Part shown: positions 36,546-45,793 of the stretch, piece after piece
How the letters are laid out: each line of letters begins with the position of its first letter
Numbering within the stretch: the stretch's first letter is position 1
Assembly: GCA_028277985.1 (NCBI GenBank)
Contig: JANQFG010000121.1
Span: forward strand, 1 to 58,862
Source: a bacterium
GTDB lineage: Bacteria; Desulfobacterota; DSWW01
Length of the DNA stretch: 58,862 nt
Reading direction: 5' to 3'
The notes under the pieces: model-generated
Databases searched by the model: none
What the model was told of the DNA's origin: nothing
What the model saw: only the letters and a program-made list of their open reading frames with translations
Translations under genes and position numbers: made by a program

Positions 36546-37910
36546 CTATTCGGAGAGACGCGTGGGGGACTCCTCGGGATTCACCGATCGCTCAGCAATG
36601 GCGCCCCTCAGAGAGTTCTGGCAACCTTCCCGGATCGCAACCTGGAGAAACCTCCCTTCCAGCCCTGCAGGCCCGGTGAAGTTGACGATCTTGTTGGTCC
36701 GGGTCCTTCCCATCCATTGCTCGCCGTCCCGGCTGCCTCCCTCCACGAACACTTCCAGGAACTTCCCTTCCAGGGCCCTGTTCTTCTCGAGGCTGATCCG
36801 TTTCTGAAGATCCTGCAATTCGTGAAGTCTTCGGAGTTTCTCCACCTCCGAAACTGTTTCCTCCAGTGAGGCGGCCCGGGTGGAGGGTCTTGGGGAAAAC
36901 TTGAACGAATACAGGCTATCGAACCTGACGATTCTCATCGCCTCCAGCGTACCCTCGAAGTCCTCGATCTCCTCCCCTGGGAACCCGACGATCATGTCTG
37001 AGGTCACCGCAACATCCGGGACCCTTTCTCTCAGGGCCGAGATCTTCTCCAGATAGGCCGTGCGGGTATAGCCGCGATTCATTGCCGCCAGTACCCGGTC
37101 GCTTCCGGATTGCAGGGGCAGGTGGATGTGTTCGCACAGCGGGCCCAGGCTCCCGAAGCACTCGATCAAGGCCCTGGAAAGGTCTTTCGGATGCGAGGTG
37201 GTGAAGCGAAGCCGTCGAAGCCCGGGAAGAGCGCTCAGCGCGGCCAGCAGGTCCGGGAACCTGAATCCCTGGCGGTCCGGGGCACAATAGGCATTCACGT
37301 TCTGCCCCAGCAGGGTCACCTCTCGAACCCCCTGCTCGGTGAGTCGTCGGGCCTCTTCAAGGAGAGAGTGATAGGGGCGGCTTCTCTCCCGTCCACGGAC
37401 GAAGGGGACGACGCAGTAGGAGCAGAAGTTGTCGCAGCCCTCCATGATCGTCACGAAGGCCTTCAGGCCTTTCGGGTCCGAGATCCCGGGACACTCGAGG
37501 TCATCGACCGAATCCGTCTTCTGGCTCACGACCGCAAACCTCTCTCCGCCGGCCCTGCGTCGCTCAACGAACCGATCGATCTCGGAGACATGATGGGGGC
37601 CGAAAACGACGTCCACCTGAGGCAACCGCTCCAGGAGGCTCTCGCCCTCCTGCTGCGCCACACACCCGCCCACCGCGACAACGATATCGGGCCGTCTGCC
37701 CTTCAGGTTTCGGAATCGTCCCAGGAGGCTGTACGCCTTCTCTTCGGCCTTCCTCCGTATGCTGCATGTATTCACGACCAGGATGTCCGCCTCGGCCGGA
37801 GAATCGACCTGAAGGCACCCGGCCCGAGCAAGCTGATAGCCTGCCCGCAGGGAGTCCTGTTCGTTCATCTGACACCCGAAGGTCTCTATGTAGAACCGCA
37901 GGCCTTTCAT
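36546..37910 (-). CDS. miaB: tRNA-2-methylthio-N6-dimethylallyladenosine synthase MiaB
   Basis: The start is the ATG at 37910 (MKGLRFYIETFGCQMN). The open frame continues upstream through a repeat to a TTG at 38138, but that extension is translated inverted-repeat DNA. 454 residues: N-terminal Cys in TFGCQMNEQDS, VNTCSIR and GGCVAQQ, the radical-SAM triad CDNFCSYCVVPFVRG, and the C-terminal TRAM domain with MGRTRTNKIVNF. It adds a methylthio group to i6A37. With mtaB at 10673-12067 this window has both methylthiotransferases. Confidence 0.95.
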   Translation of the reverse strand: MKGLRFYIETFGCQMNEQDSLRAGYQLARAGCLQVDSPAEADILVVNTCSIRRKAEEKAYSLLGRFRNLKGRRPDIVVAVGGCVAQQEGESLLERLPQVDVVFGPHHVSEIDRFVERRRAGGERFAVVSQKTDSVDDLECPGISDPKGLKAFVTIMEGCDNFCSYCVVPFVRGRERSRPYHSLLEEARRLTEQGVREVTLLGQNVNAYCAPDRQGFRFPDLLAALSALPGLRRLRFTTSHPKDLSRALIECFGSLGPLCEHIHLPLQSGSDRVLAAMNRGYTRTAYLEKISALRERVPDVAVTSDMIVGFPGEEIEDFEGTLEAMRIVRFDSLYSFKFSPRPSTRAASLEETVSEVEKLRRLHELQDLQKRISLEKNRALEGKFLEVFVEGGSRDGEQWMGRTRTNKIVNFTGPAGLEGRFLQVAIREGCQNSLRGAIAERSVNPEESPTRLSE

Positions 37911-37989
37911 CCCGTCAACACCCGTCTCCGTAGATCGTTCCTTTCTGGGTGGGCAGACGGCCACTTCGATCGTGCCAGGGCCCCCAGCC

Positions 37990-38098
37990 GTCTGCACCGA
38001 TCCGACTTCCCTTGGCGGTTTGCGCAGGGCGACTTTGTAGACACGGGGGGGCGACGGAGCCCAAGCAACCCCCCAAGGGAAGTCGGATCGGTGTAGAC
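37990..38098. repeat. 26-base inverted repeat enclosing a repeat segment (possible MITE-like element)
   Basis: Bases 37990-38015 and 38073-38098 are inverted copies that differ at one position. The 57-base spacer contains the 29-base sequence 38037-38065 that recurs at 28374-28403. It lies between hypA and miaB, both on the minus strand. A cruciform or long hairpin in RNA is expected. The spacing and length exceed a normal terminator and no U-tract follows. No transposase gene is visible in the window. Confidence 0.8.
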
Positions 38099-38142
38099 CG
38101 TTAGGCCGGACTGGAACACGGCTGAAGTCTGCCGTCAACCGT

Positions 38143-38487
38143 TCATACGGCTTCGATATTCGAGACGAGAAGCTCCATGCCCTGAAGCACGTCGATGTCC
38201 TCGTGCTCGCACTCCGGGCATACGAAGCGATACTCCTCGACCATGAACTCGTGGCTGCAGCTCTTGCACTTCCCCTTGATGGGAAGCGTCTCGATGACCA
38301 GCTCCGCCCCCTCGATCATCGTGGATTCCTTGGCCACGAAACCGAAGCAGAACTGAAGCTGTTCAGGAACGATGCCCCTGAGCTGTCCGGCCCGAACATT
38401 GATGCGCAGCACCTTGCCTACGCCATTCTGCTCCGCCGTTTTCAAGACGATGTCGTAGATATTCTGGGCAAGCCCCATTTCGTGCAT
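38143..38487 (-). CDS. hypA: hydrogenase/urease nickel incorporation protein HypA
   Basis: 114 residues. The N-terminal MHEMGLAQNIYDI has the nickel-binding Met-His-Glu end. The zinc domain has CKSCSHEFMVEEYRFVCPEC, two CxxC pairs. GGAGGGA precedes the ATG. With HypB it hands nickel to NiFe hydrogenase. No hydrogenase structural gene or other hyp gene is present here. Confidence 0.95.
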   Translation of the reverse strand: MHEMGLAQNIYDIVLKTAEQNGVGKVLRINVRAGQLRGIVPEQLQFCFGFVAKESTMIEGAELVIETLPIKGKCKSCSHEFMVEEYRFVCPECEHEDIDVLQGMELLVSNIEAV

Positions 38488-38542
38488 GTGAGTCCCTCCG
38501 GACAGGGTCTGCCGTACGCACGTCCCGGCGCACGGACTCCTG

Positions 38543-39193
38543 CTACCCGTTCATATTGGTTTGCAGCCAATCCGTCCACTGGTCCAGCCCCTCGCCGGTC
38601 TTGCACGAAATGGACATGAATTTTAGTTGCGGGTTGATCTGGCGCGCGTTCTCCCTCGCCTCCTCCAGGGAGAAATCGAGGTGTGGAAGGAGGTCGATCT
38701 TGTTGAAGATGCAGACTGCCGCCTCCCGGAACATCAAGGGGTACTTGAGGGGCTTGTCTTCGCCTTCGGTGACGCTCAGCAGCACAACCTTCGCATCTTC
38801 CCCCATGCGGAACTCTGCAGGGCATACAAGATTGCCCACATTCTCGATCACGAGGAGCCGAATATCGCTCAGGTCGAGATCCGCAAGGGCATCGTGAACC
38901 ATCTTCCCATCCAGGTGACAGGCATTCCCCGTGCTGATCTGGACGATCTGAGAGCCGAAGCGCTCGAGCCGCTCCGCGTCCTTGGTGGTCTGCATGTCCC
39001 CTTCGATGATCGCTACCTTGGCAGGATCCAGTCGCTCCAGGGTCCTTTCGAGGAGCGTGGTCTTTCCCGAACCGGGCGAGCTCATCATGTTCATCACGAA
39101 CGAATTGTTCGCCTCGAATATGCTCCTGTTCTCCGCAGCATAGGAATCGTTCATCTCGAGGATGTTGTTCAGCACCTGAATCTTGATCGGCAT
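38543..39193 (-). CDS. hypB: hydrogenase nickel incorporation GTPase HypB
   Basis: 216 residues. P-loop SSPGSGKTTLLE, IIEGDMQTTKDAER, LVIENVGNLVCPAEF with the metal-binding Cys, and FNKIDLLPHLDF. The N-terminus starts MPIKIQVLNNILEMND and lacks the CxxCGC nickel motif and any His-rich stretch, so only the G-domain metal site remains. AGGAAC lies 8 bases before the ATG. It follows ribBA by 84 bases and precedes hypA by 55. Confidence 0.94.
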   Translation of the reverse strand: MPIKIQVLNNILEMNDSYAAENRSIFEANNSFVMNMMSSPGSGKTTLLERTLERLDPAKVAIIEGDMQTTKDAERLERFGSQIVQISTGNACHLDGKMVHDALADLDLSDIRLLVIENVGNLVCPAEFRMGEDAKVVLLSVTEGEDKPLKYPLMFREAAVCIFNKIDLLPHLDFSLEEARENARQINPQLKFMSISCKTGEGLDQWTDWLQTNMNG

Positions 39194-39277
39194 GGCTCGT
39201 TCCTTTCCTGCAGCATGACAACATTGGCCGAACCGCTTCTCGCTTCCTTGTCCGGGGAGCGACGAAAGCGGAAAGGA

Positions 39278-40486
39278 TCACGGTTCCAGATCGAGCATGT
39301 GACCCATCTTCTCCTGTTTCGTCCTCAAGTATTCGATGTTCCTCTTGTTCGCCTCCACGATGATCGGAATCCTCTCGACGACCTCCAGGCCGTAGCCTTT
39401 CAGCCCGATGATCTTTTTCGGGTTGTTGGTCATCATCCTGAGCTTCCGGATGCCGAGATGGGCGAGGATCTGGGCCCCGATTCCATAATCGCGGAGATCG
39501 GGCAGCAGGCCGAGTGCCTCGTTCGCCTCCACCGTGTCCTTGCCCTTCTCCTGGAGCGCATAAGCCTTGATCTTGTTCGCCAAACCGATTCCTCGGCCTT
39601 CCTGATGCATGTACACGAGGGCCCCTTTACCCTCTTCACCGATCATCTCCATGGCCCGGATGAGCTGGGCACCGCAATCGCAACGGAGGGAGTGAAACAC
39701 GTCCCCTGTGAGGCATTCCGAATGGACGCGCACGAGAACACTCTCCTCCGGATCGAAGTCCCCTTTCACCATGGCGAGGTGTTCGGTTCGATCCAGGATG
39801 CTGCGGTACACCAGGGCACGGAAGTCCCCACCAAAGGGGGAGGGAATGACCGCCTCGGCCACTTTCTCCACCAGGGATTCCTTCTGGAGGCGGTACGCCA
39901 CCAGGTCCTTGATGGCAACGATCTTCATGTTGTGTTTCTCGGAGATCTCCTCCAGATCCGGCATCCGGGCCATGGTCCCGTCATCCTTCATGATCTCGCA
40001 GATGACAGCCGCCGGCTTGAGCCCTGCCAACCGGGCAAGGTCCACGGATCCCTCTGTCTGGCCGGTTCGGACGAGCACGCCGCCCGGCTTCGCCCGCAGG
40101 GGGAAGATGTGTCCGGGCCGAACAAAATCTTCCGGAGTCGCGTGGTCATCTGCGGCCAGCCGAATCGTGTAGGCACGGTCATAGGCCGAGATCCCAGTGG
40201 AGATCCCCTTGCTCGCATCGATGGAGACGGTGAAAGCCGTTTCGAAGCGCGAGGTGTTCTTCTCGACCATCATCGGGAAATCGAGCTTGCGAAGCCTCTC
40301 GTCCGTCATGCTCAGGCAGACGAGGCCCCTGCCGTGAATCGCCATGAAATTGATCTTCTCCGGCGTTACATGTTCCGCGGCAAAACAAAAATCTCCCTCG
40401 TTCTCGCGGTCTTCGTCGTCCACGAGAATCAACATCTTTCCTTTGCGAATGTCTTCGATCGCGTCCCTTACCTTGGCCAACGGCAT
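39278..40486 (-). CDS. ribBA: 3,4-dihydroxy-2-butanone 4-phosphate synthase / GTP cyclohydrolase II
   Basis: 402 residues in the common RibB-RibA fusion. The N-terminal half has [11 protein letters not shown] and the Mg-binding [19 protein letters not shown]; the C-terminal half has the zinc site [15 protein letters not shown] and [14 protein letters not shown]. It makes two precursors of riboflavin. AAGGAG sits 8 bases before the ATG and the promoter 40596-40624 is upstream. I looked for an FMN riboswitch in the leader and found none. Confidence 0.95.
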   Translation of the reverse strand: MPLAKVRDAIEDIRKGKMLILVDDEDRENEGDFCFAAEHVTPEKINFMAIHGRGLVCLSMTDERLRKLDFPMMVEKNTSRFETAFTVSIDASKGISTGISAYDRAYTIRLAADDHATPEDFVRPGHIFPLRAKPGGVLVRTGQTEGSVDLARLAGLKPAAVICEIMKDDGTMARMPDLEEISEKHNMKIVAIKDLVAYRLQKESLVEKVAEAVIPSPFGGDFRALVYRSILDRTEHLAMVKGDFDPEESVLVRVHSECLTGDVFHSLRCDCGAQLIRAMEMIGEEGKGALVYMHQEGRGIGLANKIKAYALQEKGKDTVEANEALGLLPDLRDYGIGAQILAHLGIRKLRMMTNNPKKIIGLKGYGLEVVERIPIIVEANKRNIEYLRTKQEKMGHMLDLEP

Positions 40487-40595
40487 GGGAATTCTCCTTT
40501 CTCAAACCTTCTGGCATGATCCCTTGACGAACAGGGTCATGGGGCGGGTTCGGTGTCCGTAGAGAAGAGCACTGTTGTCGGACCGGCAACCAAAA

Positions 40596-40624
40596 ATAGT
40601 AAAGAAAATAGACTGATACGTCAA
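40596..40624 (-). promoter_or_regulatory. sigma-70-type promoter of ribBA (-hypB-hypA-miaB)
   Basis: TTGACG (40624-40619) and TACTAT (40601-40596) are 17 bases apart on the minus strand, in an AT-rich patch. The leader to ribBA is about 105 bases. A GC-rich hairpin-like stretch lies upstream (40650-40690). Confidence 0.55.
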
Positions 40625-40719
40625 GGAGTTGGACTTCCGTCTCGGTGGGCCGCACGTTCGGGCGGTCCGAGGTCCACCACCGGGGCCCATACATGACGCA
40701 GAGATCATTCTGTGATACA

Positions 40720-40749
40720 TTGAACTCGGTAACTTGCCGATATTATAAG
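40720..40749 (+). promoter_or_regulatory. candidate promoter of rlmD
   Basis: TTGAAC (40720-40725) and TATAAG (40744-40749) are 18 bases apart, leading to the TTG start at 40845 after about 88 bases. Confidence 0.45.
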
Positions 40750-40844
40750 GGAGGCATCCCTCAAACCGAAAATAATGCCTCACCCGTGCAGCCTGTTCCG
40801 CTTGCCGTGCCCCGGGTGAGGAAGACCATACGAGGATCACAAAG

Positions 40845-42188
40845 TTGAAGCCAGGAACCACAAGAACCGTCGAAATCGAGTCGCTGGCATACCGCGGAGA
40901 GGGCATCGGTCACGTCCAGAACAAGGTCATTTTCGTCCCCCTCACCGCTCCCGGCGACAAGGTGGAGTTGACCATTTCGGAGAACAGAAAGAACTATCTT
41001 CGCGGATTGGTCAACCAGTTCAACAAGAGATCTCAACACCGCGTCGTTCCCCTCTGCGACTATTTCGGGGACTGCGGCGGATGTCACTGGCAACATCTGC
41101 AGTACGAATACGAGCTCGAGGCGAAGAAGAAGATATTGCAGGACATCTTGTCACGCATCGGTAAGGTGGACCCGGATTCGTACGAGTGCCTGCCCCCGAT
41201 CGCCTCGCCAAGGCCTTACGGGTATCGATGCCGCATACGTCTTCAAGGTCTCACGCAAAGAACGACCGAGCTCGGGTTCTTCAAGTCCCACTCCAAGGAA
41301 ATCATTCCGATCGACCGATGCGAGCTTGCCTCCGAGTTTCTCAACGAAACGATGAAGCGGCTGCACGGTTTCCTGAACTCCCTCGATTACCTGATGGGCT
41401 TCACGGAGGTACAGATTCTCGCCAGCCCGGACCAGGAAGAGGCCACGCTCGCCTTTTCCTGCCCCCAGAGGATAGACGACGAGCTGGTCAAGGATTTCTT
41501 GAAGGCCCTGAAGTCGCGCATCCCGAAAGTGTACGGGGTTTCCTTCGAAACGGTCGCCAACGGTGAGGCTCACACGGAGCACTTCGGAAACTGTGGGCTC
41601 GAATTCGACTACTCTTTCTCCCCCTTATCCGGGGAGGGGCATGTTCCGCTTCGATACCGAACACAGATCCACTCGTTCAGTCAGGTCAACCCGGAGCAGA
41701 ACCGCAACCTGCTCCAGACGATCTACGAATGGGCGGAACCCTCTGGGGAGAAGGTGGTTCTGGACCTCTTCTGCGGGGCGGGCAACCTTAGCCTTCCGCT
41801 TGCCCGGGACGTGAAGAAGGTGATCGGAATGGAAAGCAGCCCCCTTGCCGTCGAAAACGCCCGCCAGAACGCGGAGCTGAACGGACTCCCCAATTGCGAT
41901 TTTCGCAATGCGAACGTTTTTGAGGGCCTGGATCAGCTGGGGGGGGAGGACCGCATAGATGTTCTGATTATCGATCCTCCCCGCAAGGGGGCCAAGGAGT
42001 GTATCGGCAACATCGTAGCGCTGGAACCGTCGAAGATCCTCTACGTCTCCTGCGACCCGTCCACCCTGGCAAGAGACATGGGTCTTCTGTCGTACTCCAA
42101 GTACAGGCTGAAGCGCATCCAGCTCCTCGACATGTTTCCGCAGACCTACCACGTCGAGTGCATCGCCGAGTTCACGCCAGAGGGCTGA
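40845..42188 (+). CDS. rlmD: 23S rRNA (uracil-5-)-methyltransferase, RlmD/RumA family
   Basis: 447 residues starting with TTG (40845), with AGGA 9 bases upstream. A TRAM domain (RTVEIESLAYRGEGIGH...) is followed by the Fe-S Cys cluster CDYFGDCGGC. The Rossmann methyltransferase part has DLFCGAGNLSLPLA, then DPPRKGAKE and YVSCDPSTLARD, the catalytic Cys. It methylates U in 23S rRNA; members of this family vary in their site (1939 or 747), which cannot be told from sequence here. Confidence 0.92.
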   Translation: MKPGTTRTVEIESLAYRGEGIGHVQNKVIFVPLTAPGDKVELTISENRKNYLRGLVNQFNKRSQHRVVPLCDYFGDCGGCHWQHLQYEYELEAKKKILQDILSRIGKVDPDSYECLPPIASPRPYGYRCRIRLQGLTQRTTELGFFKSHSKEIIPIDRCELASEFLNETMKRLHGFLNSLDYLMGFTEVQILASPDQEEATLAFSCPQRIDDELVKDFLKALKSRIPKVYGVSFETVANGEAHTEHFGNCGLEFDYSFSPLSGEGHVPLRYRTQIHSFSQVNPEQNRNLLQTIYEWAEPSGEKVVLDLFCGAGNLSLPLARDVKKVIGMESSPLAVENARQNAELNGLPNCDFRNANVFEGLDQLGGEDRIDVLIIDPPRKGAKECIGNIVALEPSKILYVSCDPSTLARDMGLLSYSKYRLKRIQLLDMFPQTYHVECIAEFTPEG

Positions 42189-42200
42189 GCCTCTGTGGGC

Positions 42201-42494
42201 CTAAGCCCTTCCTTGTGCTCGCTTGGAAGCCTTCAGAGGATTGAGCTTCTTGGTCGAATCCTTCTTCTCTTCCTTGCCGTTCCCGTTGGTCGACATATTG
42301 CAGGGCCCGGGGTTCCATTTCTGGGCCGGGTCTGCGAAAACGCGGCAGAAGTTGCCGCCGGGGAAGTCTTCTATGTTCCCACATTCCTGGCAGCTCTCCA
42401 CGACCGGGTGGCACTCTCCACCGTTGTAGGCGCACCCGCTCTTCTTCATGAAGATACATGTCTGGCCAGGCTTGATCGTGCTGCAAGTGTGCAT
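42201..42494 (-). CDS. PxxKW-family cysteine-rich small protein
   Basis: I start at the ATG at 42494 (MHTCSTIKPGQTC), with AGAGGAGG 8 bases upstream, giving 97 residues. It has eight Cys, with the DPAQKWNPGPC segment (P-x-x-K-W) that names the family and is seen in Desulfobacterota. The tail is Lys-rich. Cys spacing suggests a small metal-binding or Fe-S protein. No function is known to me. It is convergent with rlmD and its 5' side has an AT-rich 16-base palindrome at 42557-42572. Confidence 0.8.
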   Translation of the reverse strand: MHTCSTIKPGQTCIFMKKSGCAYNGGECHPVVESCQECGNIEDFPGGNFCRVFADPAQKWNPGPCNMSTNGNGKEEKKDSTKKLNPLKASKRAQGRA

Positions 42495-42556
42495 TGTCAG
42501 GTCCCTCCTCTGGTTGGGCGCGTCGGCCGCGCCTTGTTTTGGCATAACAATGCCTT

Positions 42557-42572
42557 AATATTTCCAAATATT
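42557..42572. promoter_or_regulatory. AT-rich 7-2-7 palindrome upstream of the PxxKW gene
   Basis: AATATTTCCAAATATT has perfect arms AATATTT/AAATATT around CC and lies 63 bases before the start codon, in a region that should contain the promoter. It might be an operator. A second hairpin, GGCAT-AACA-ATGCC, is at 42541-42554. No known regulator consensus is claimed. Confidence 0.35.
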
Positions 42573-42698
42573 CTAAAAGGTTAATCCACCATTTTATTGT
42601 CATCGGCGAAACGAGTCAACCGCTTGAACCCGGAAATACGATAAAAAGAAGGTGAAAGGGAAAAGGGTCAAGGGCAAAGGGGTTGCAGCCGGACCTCC

Positions 42699-43403
42699 TC
42701 AGCCTTCCTGCAAGAGGCGGATGACCTCCTTGACGTCCTCCCACACCTGCCGCCGGATCGGGACGGTGTAGTTGCGAAGGACATAGGCGGGGTGAAAGGT
42801 GGGCATTACGGGAATCCCTTCGTATGCGTGCCAGGTTCCCCGCAATTGGTGCATCGGCTTGTCCACCTCCAGGAGCGCCCGGGCAGCCGGAAGCCCAAGG
42901 CTCACGATCACCCTCGGCCGGATCGCGGCAATCTGCCTCTTCAGAAAAGCAAGGCAGGCCAGCACCTCTACCTCCTGGGGGGTCCGATTCGATGGAGGCC
43001 GACACTTGAGCACATTGCAGATGTAGACCTCGGCACGAGACAGGCCCATACCGTTTTCGATGATCTGGTTCAGCAGTTGCCCTGCCCTGCCGACAAAGGG
43101 AAGCCCGGTCCGGTCCTCCTCGCCTCCGGGGGCCTCACCCACGAAGAGAATGTCGGCAGAAGGGTTCCCCTGTCCAAACACGATCTTCTTTCTGGCTCTC
43201 GACAGAGGACAGCGGGAGCAGTCACCGAGGTCATCCCGGATCGCCTCGAGTTCCTCGCTCTCGCCGGACTCCCCTTCAATGGAACAGGCCTCCGCGGGGG
43301 GGACCGTTCGTGCCGAGGGTTGAGGCAGGGGGATCGCGTCCACGTCGCTCTCGATCAGGTACTCGAGATACTCTTTCAAGGCCCTCAGACCCTCGACATC
43401 CAT
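42699..43403 (-). CDS. family 4 [4Fe-4S] uracil-DNA glycosylase
   Basis: 234 residues. After an N-terminal extension of about 55 residues the core has CSRCPLSRARKKIVFGQG with two of the cluster Cys, then VGEAPGGEEDRTGLPFVGRAGQLL (the motif A region), ICNVLKCRPPSNRTP with further Cys, and PTFHPAYVLRN. It removes uracil from DNA and belongs to base excision repair. The N-terminal part is acidic and seemingly unordered. Confidence 0.93.
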   Translation of the reverse strand: MDVEGLRALKEYLEYLIESDVDAIPLPQPSARTVPPAEACSIEGESGESEELEAIRDDLGDCSRCPLSRARKKIVFGQGNPSADILFVGEAPGGEEDRTGLPFVGRAGQLLNQIIENGMGLSRAEVYICNVLKCRPPSNRTPQEVEVLACLAFLKRQIAAIRPRVIVSLGLPAARALLEVDKPMHQLRGTWHAYEGIPVMPTFHPAYVLRNYTVPIRRQVWEDVKEVIRLLQEG

Positions 43404-43652
43404 TCCTCCGGCCCCCTTTCCTCCGATCCGTTCTCCTCAGAAGACATCAGAACCCACAGCCGAGAGTTTGCCACGTCCGTGTCGCGAACGAAAGCCCTGG
43501 TGTAATGACCCGTCTATCAATGTGTGATAAGGTACGTCGAACCCGGCCGAGAAGAACCGGGCCAAGGAAAGCTACTTGGAGCGATGCCGGAATCCTCACA
43601 CGAATCATGGATATATTATTCATTAGGATTAGTATATTAGGAGGATTTATTT

Positions 43653-45392
43653 ATGCAAAGCTTTAGGCTTGCTCTTGCCCAGGTGAACCCGATTGTAGGC
43701 GACCTGAAGGGCAACGCCCGGCTGGTGCGCCGGTACCTCCGAAAGGCGAAAAAGGCAGGAGCAGACCTCGTCGCCTTCCCGGAGCTCGTTCTCACCGGCT
43801 ATCCCCCCGAGGATCTTCTCCTGAAGCCCTCTTTCACCGACCTGAACCTGAAAGCCCTCGAACAGATCGTCCCGGAGACGAAAGGCATCACGGCAATCGT
43901 TGGTTTCGTTGACAAACAGGACGACATATACGATGCGGCAGCGGTGCTGCACAACGGGAAATGGCTGGGTACGTATCACAAACACTACCTGCCCAACTAC
44001 GGGGTCTTCGACGAATTCCGGTACTTTCAGAAAGGCGATCGGGTCCTGGTCTGTAATCGATCCGGAATCCGGGTCGGTCTGTCCATCTGCGAAGACATCT
44101 GGCAGCCCACAGGCCCTCTGTCCAGACAGACCGTTCACGGTGACGTGGACCTTGCCATCAACATCTCGGCATCCCCTTTCAGCCGGGGCAAACGAAGGGA
44201 ACGGGAGCAGATGCTTTCCACCCGGGCGAGGGACCATACGGTGGCCATGGCCTACGTGAACCTCGTCGGGGGCCAGGACGAGTTGATCTTTGACGGAAAC
44301 AGCCTTGTTCTGGACGAGAGGGGAAAGGTCCTGGCCAAGGGGAAAGCCTTCTGCGAGGACCTCGTCGTGGCAGACTTGAACGTACGAAACGTATTCCGCG
44401 CGCGCCTCTTGGACACGAGGAGAAGACTGGAGAAACGAACCTCCGCCGGCCGGGAGCATGGAATCGACGAGATCAAGCTCCCTTCGATCCCAAAGGGAAA
44501 GGAGAAACGCCCCCCGTTGGCCGAGCGGGCCCAGCAGGACATGTCCGAAATCGAGGAGATCTTCCATGCCCTCGTGCTCGGCGTCCGCGACTACTTCCAG
44601 AAGAACGGCTTCGAGAAGGCACTCGTCGGCCTCAGCGGCGGAATCGACTCCTCTCTGACCGCCGCATTGGCAACCGAGGCGCTCGGCAGCGGGAATGTTC
44701 ACGGTGTATTCATGCCGAGCCGGTTCTCTTCGAAACAGAGTCTGAAGGATGCAGAGACGCTCGCAAAAAACCTGGAGATCTCGTTTCAGGTGCTTCCGAT
44801 CGATCCGGTCTACGCCACCTATCTGAAGACCCTGAAGCCCGTGTTCCGGAACCTCAAGGCAGATGTTACGGAGGAGAACCTCCAGGCAAGGATCCGGGGA
44901 AACCTCCTCATGGCACTGTCGAACAAATTCGGCTGGCTCGTCCTGACAACGGGCAACAAGAGCGAGACCTCGGTGGGGTACTGCACACTCTACGGGGATA
45001 CGGCAGGCGGCCTCGCCGTTCTGAAAGACGTTCCGAAGGTAGCCGTATACGCCCTCTCCCGCTACCTGAACGAGATCCGGCGCGCCGAGAGAATCCCGGA
45101 ATCGGTCCTTGACAAGGAGCCCACTGCAGAACTGCGGCCGAACCAGCGTGACTCCGACAGCCTGCCCCCTTACGAAAAGCTGGACCCGGTTCTGCACGCT
45201 TACGTGGAAGAGGATCTCAGCCTGGAGGAGATCGTTCAGCTCGGATACCCCAGAAAACAGGTCCGAGAGATTCTGCGAATGGTCGATCGAAACGAGTACA
45301 AGCGCAGGCAGGGTCCCCCGGGTCTGAAGATCACCCCAAAGGCCTTTGGAAGGGACCGACGGCTGCCGATCACCAATCGATTCAACTCATGA
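43653..45392 (+). CDS. nadE: glutamine-dependent NAD+ synthetase
   Basis: 579 residues. The N-terminal carbon-nitrogen hydrolase domain shows the catalytic triad: Glu in FPELVLTGY (about 47), Lys in GTYHKHYLPN and Cys in LSICEDIW (about 149). From about 295 the synthetase domain has GLSGGIDSSLTAAL, and TTGNKSETSVGYCTLYGDTAGG. It amidates nicotinate adenine dinucleotide using glutamine. AGGAGG precedes the ATG by 8 bases and the region before it is AT-rich. Confidence 0.95.
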   Translation: MQSFRLALAQVNPIVGDLKGNARLVRRYLRKAKKAGADLVAFPELVLTGYPPEDLLLKPSFTDLNLKALEQIVPETKGITAIVGFVDKQDDIYDAAAVLHNGKWLGTYHKHYLPNYGVFDEFRYFQKGDRVLVCNRSGIRVGLSICEDIWQPTGPLSRQTVHGDVDLAINISASPFSRGKRREREQMLSTRARDHTVAMAYVNLVGGQDELIFDGNSLVLDERGKVLAKGKAFCEDLVVADLNVRNVFRARLLDTRRRLEKRTSAGREHGIDEIKLPSIPKGKEKRPPLAERAQQDMSEIEEIFHALVLGVRDYFQKNGFEKALVGLSGGIDSSLTAALATEALGSGNVHGVFMPSRFSSKQSLKDAETLAKNLEISFQVLPIDPVYATYLKTLKPVFRNLKADVTEENLQARIRGNLLMALSNKFGWLVLTTGNKSETSVGYCTLYGDTAGGLAVLKDVPKVAVYALSRYLNEIRRAERIPESVLDKEPTAELRPNQRDSDSLPPYEKLDPVLHAYVEEDLSLEEIVQLGYPRKQVREILRMVDRNEYKRRQGPPGLKITPKAFGRDRRLPITNRFNS

Positions 45393-45436
45393 GAGGGCGG
45401 GCAGGAGTAGGGGCGGCCCCAAACAGGCGGGACGCC

Positions 45437-45793
45437 TCAGCCGGCGGCCGCACCGCCTTGAAGGTAGGATTCCAGAACCTGCTTGCTGGCCGACTCCAGC
45501 TCCGAGAAGCGGATCCCCATCCCGCTCACGGCGTTGTCCTTCTTCTTCTTGCCCACACGGAGGGTGTGCACCACGATGCCGTCTGCGGTGATCGGATCTG
45601 CCATCTCCGGGAGGCAGAACTCGACCCGGAGCTTGGTGTTCTTCGGAAGGGGTTTCTCCGTCTCGATGAAGATCCCCCCCAGGGAGAGGTTGCGGATGTA
45701 GTCCTGAAAGAAACCGTCGGCCGACTTGTACTGGATCTGGATCTGGACGGGTACGCGGCGCTGCCGCCGCCTCTCGCTGCTTGCCTTCGCCAT
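45437..45793 (-). CDS. PilZ-domain c-di-GMP-binding protein
   Basis: 118 residues, one PilZ domain. The c-di-GMP motifs are visible: RRRQRR near residue 8-13, and RNLSLGGIFIET (N-x-S-x-x-G), followed by PLPKNTKLRVEF and GMGIRFSEL. The layout, with a Tyr before RNLSLGG (FFQDYIRNLS), is the delta/myxobacterial single-domain type. It sits alone between nadE and the aminotransferase. The output is unknown. Confidence 0.9.
   Translation of the reverse strand: MAKASSERRRQRRVPVQIQIQYKSADGFFQDYIRNLSLGGIFIETEKPLPKNTKLRVEFCLPEMADPITADGIVVHTLRVGKKKKDNAVSGMGIRFSELESASKQVLESYLQGGAAAG

Noticed and set aside
37990..38098. Intrinsic terminator between hypA and miaB
   Set aside because: The arms are 26 bases, the loop is 57 bases and there is no U-tract, unlike a terminator.
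37911..38138. N-terminal extension of miaB
   Set aside because: The frame continues through the inverted repeat to a TTG, but the first conserved residues are at the ATG at 37910.
40487..40844. FMN riboswitch upstream of ribBA
   Set aside because: No match to the conserved FMN-aptamer blocks in either direction; only a promoter and a GC-rich hairpin-like stretch.
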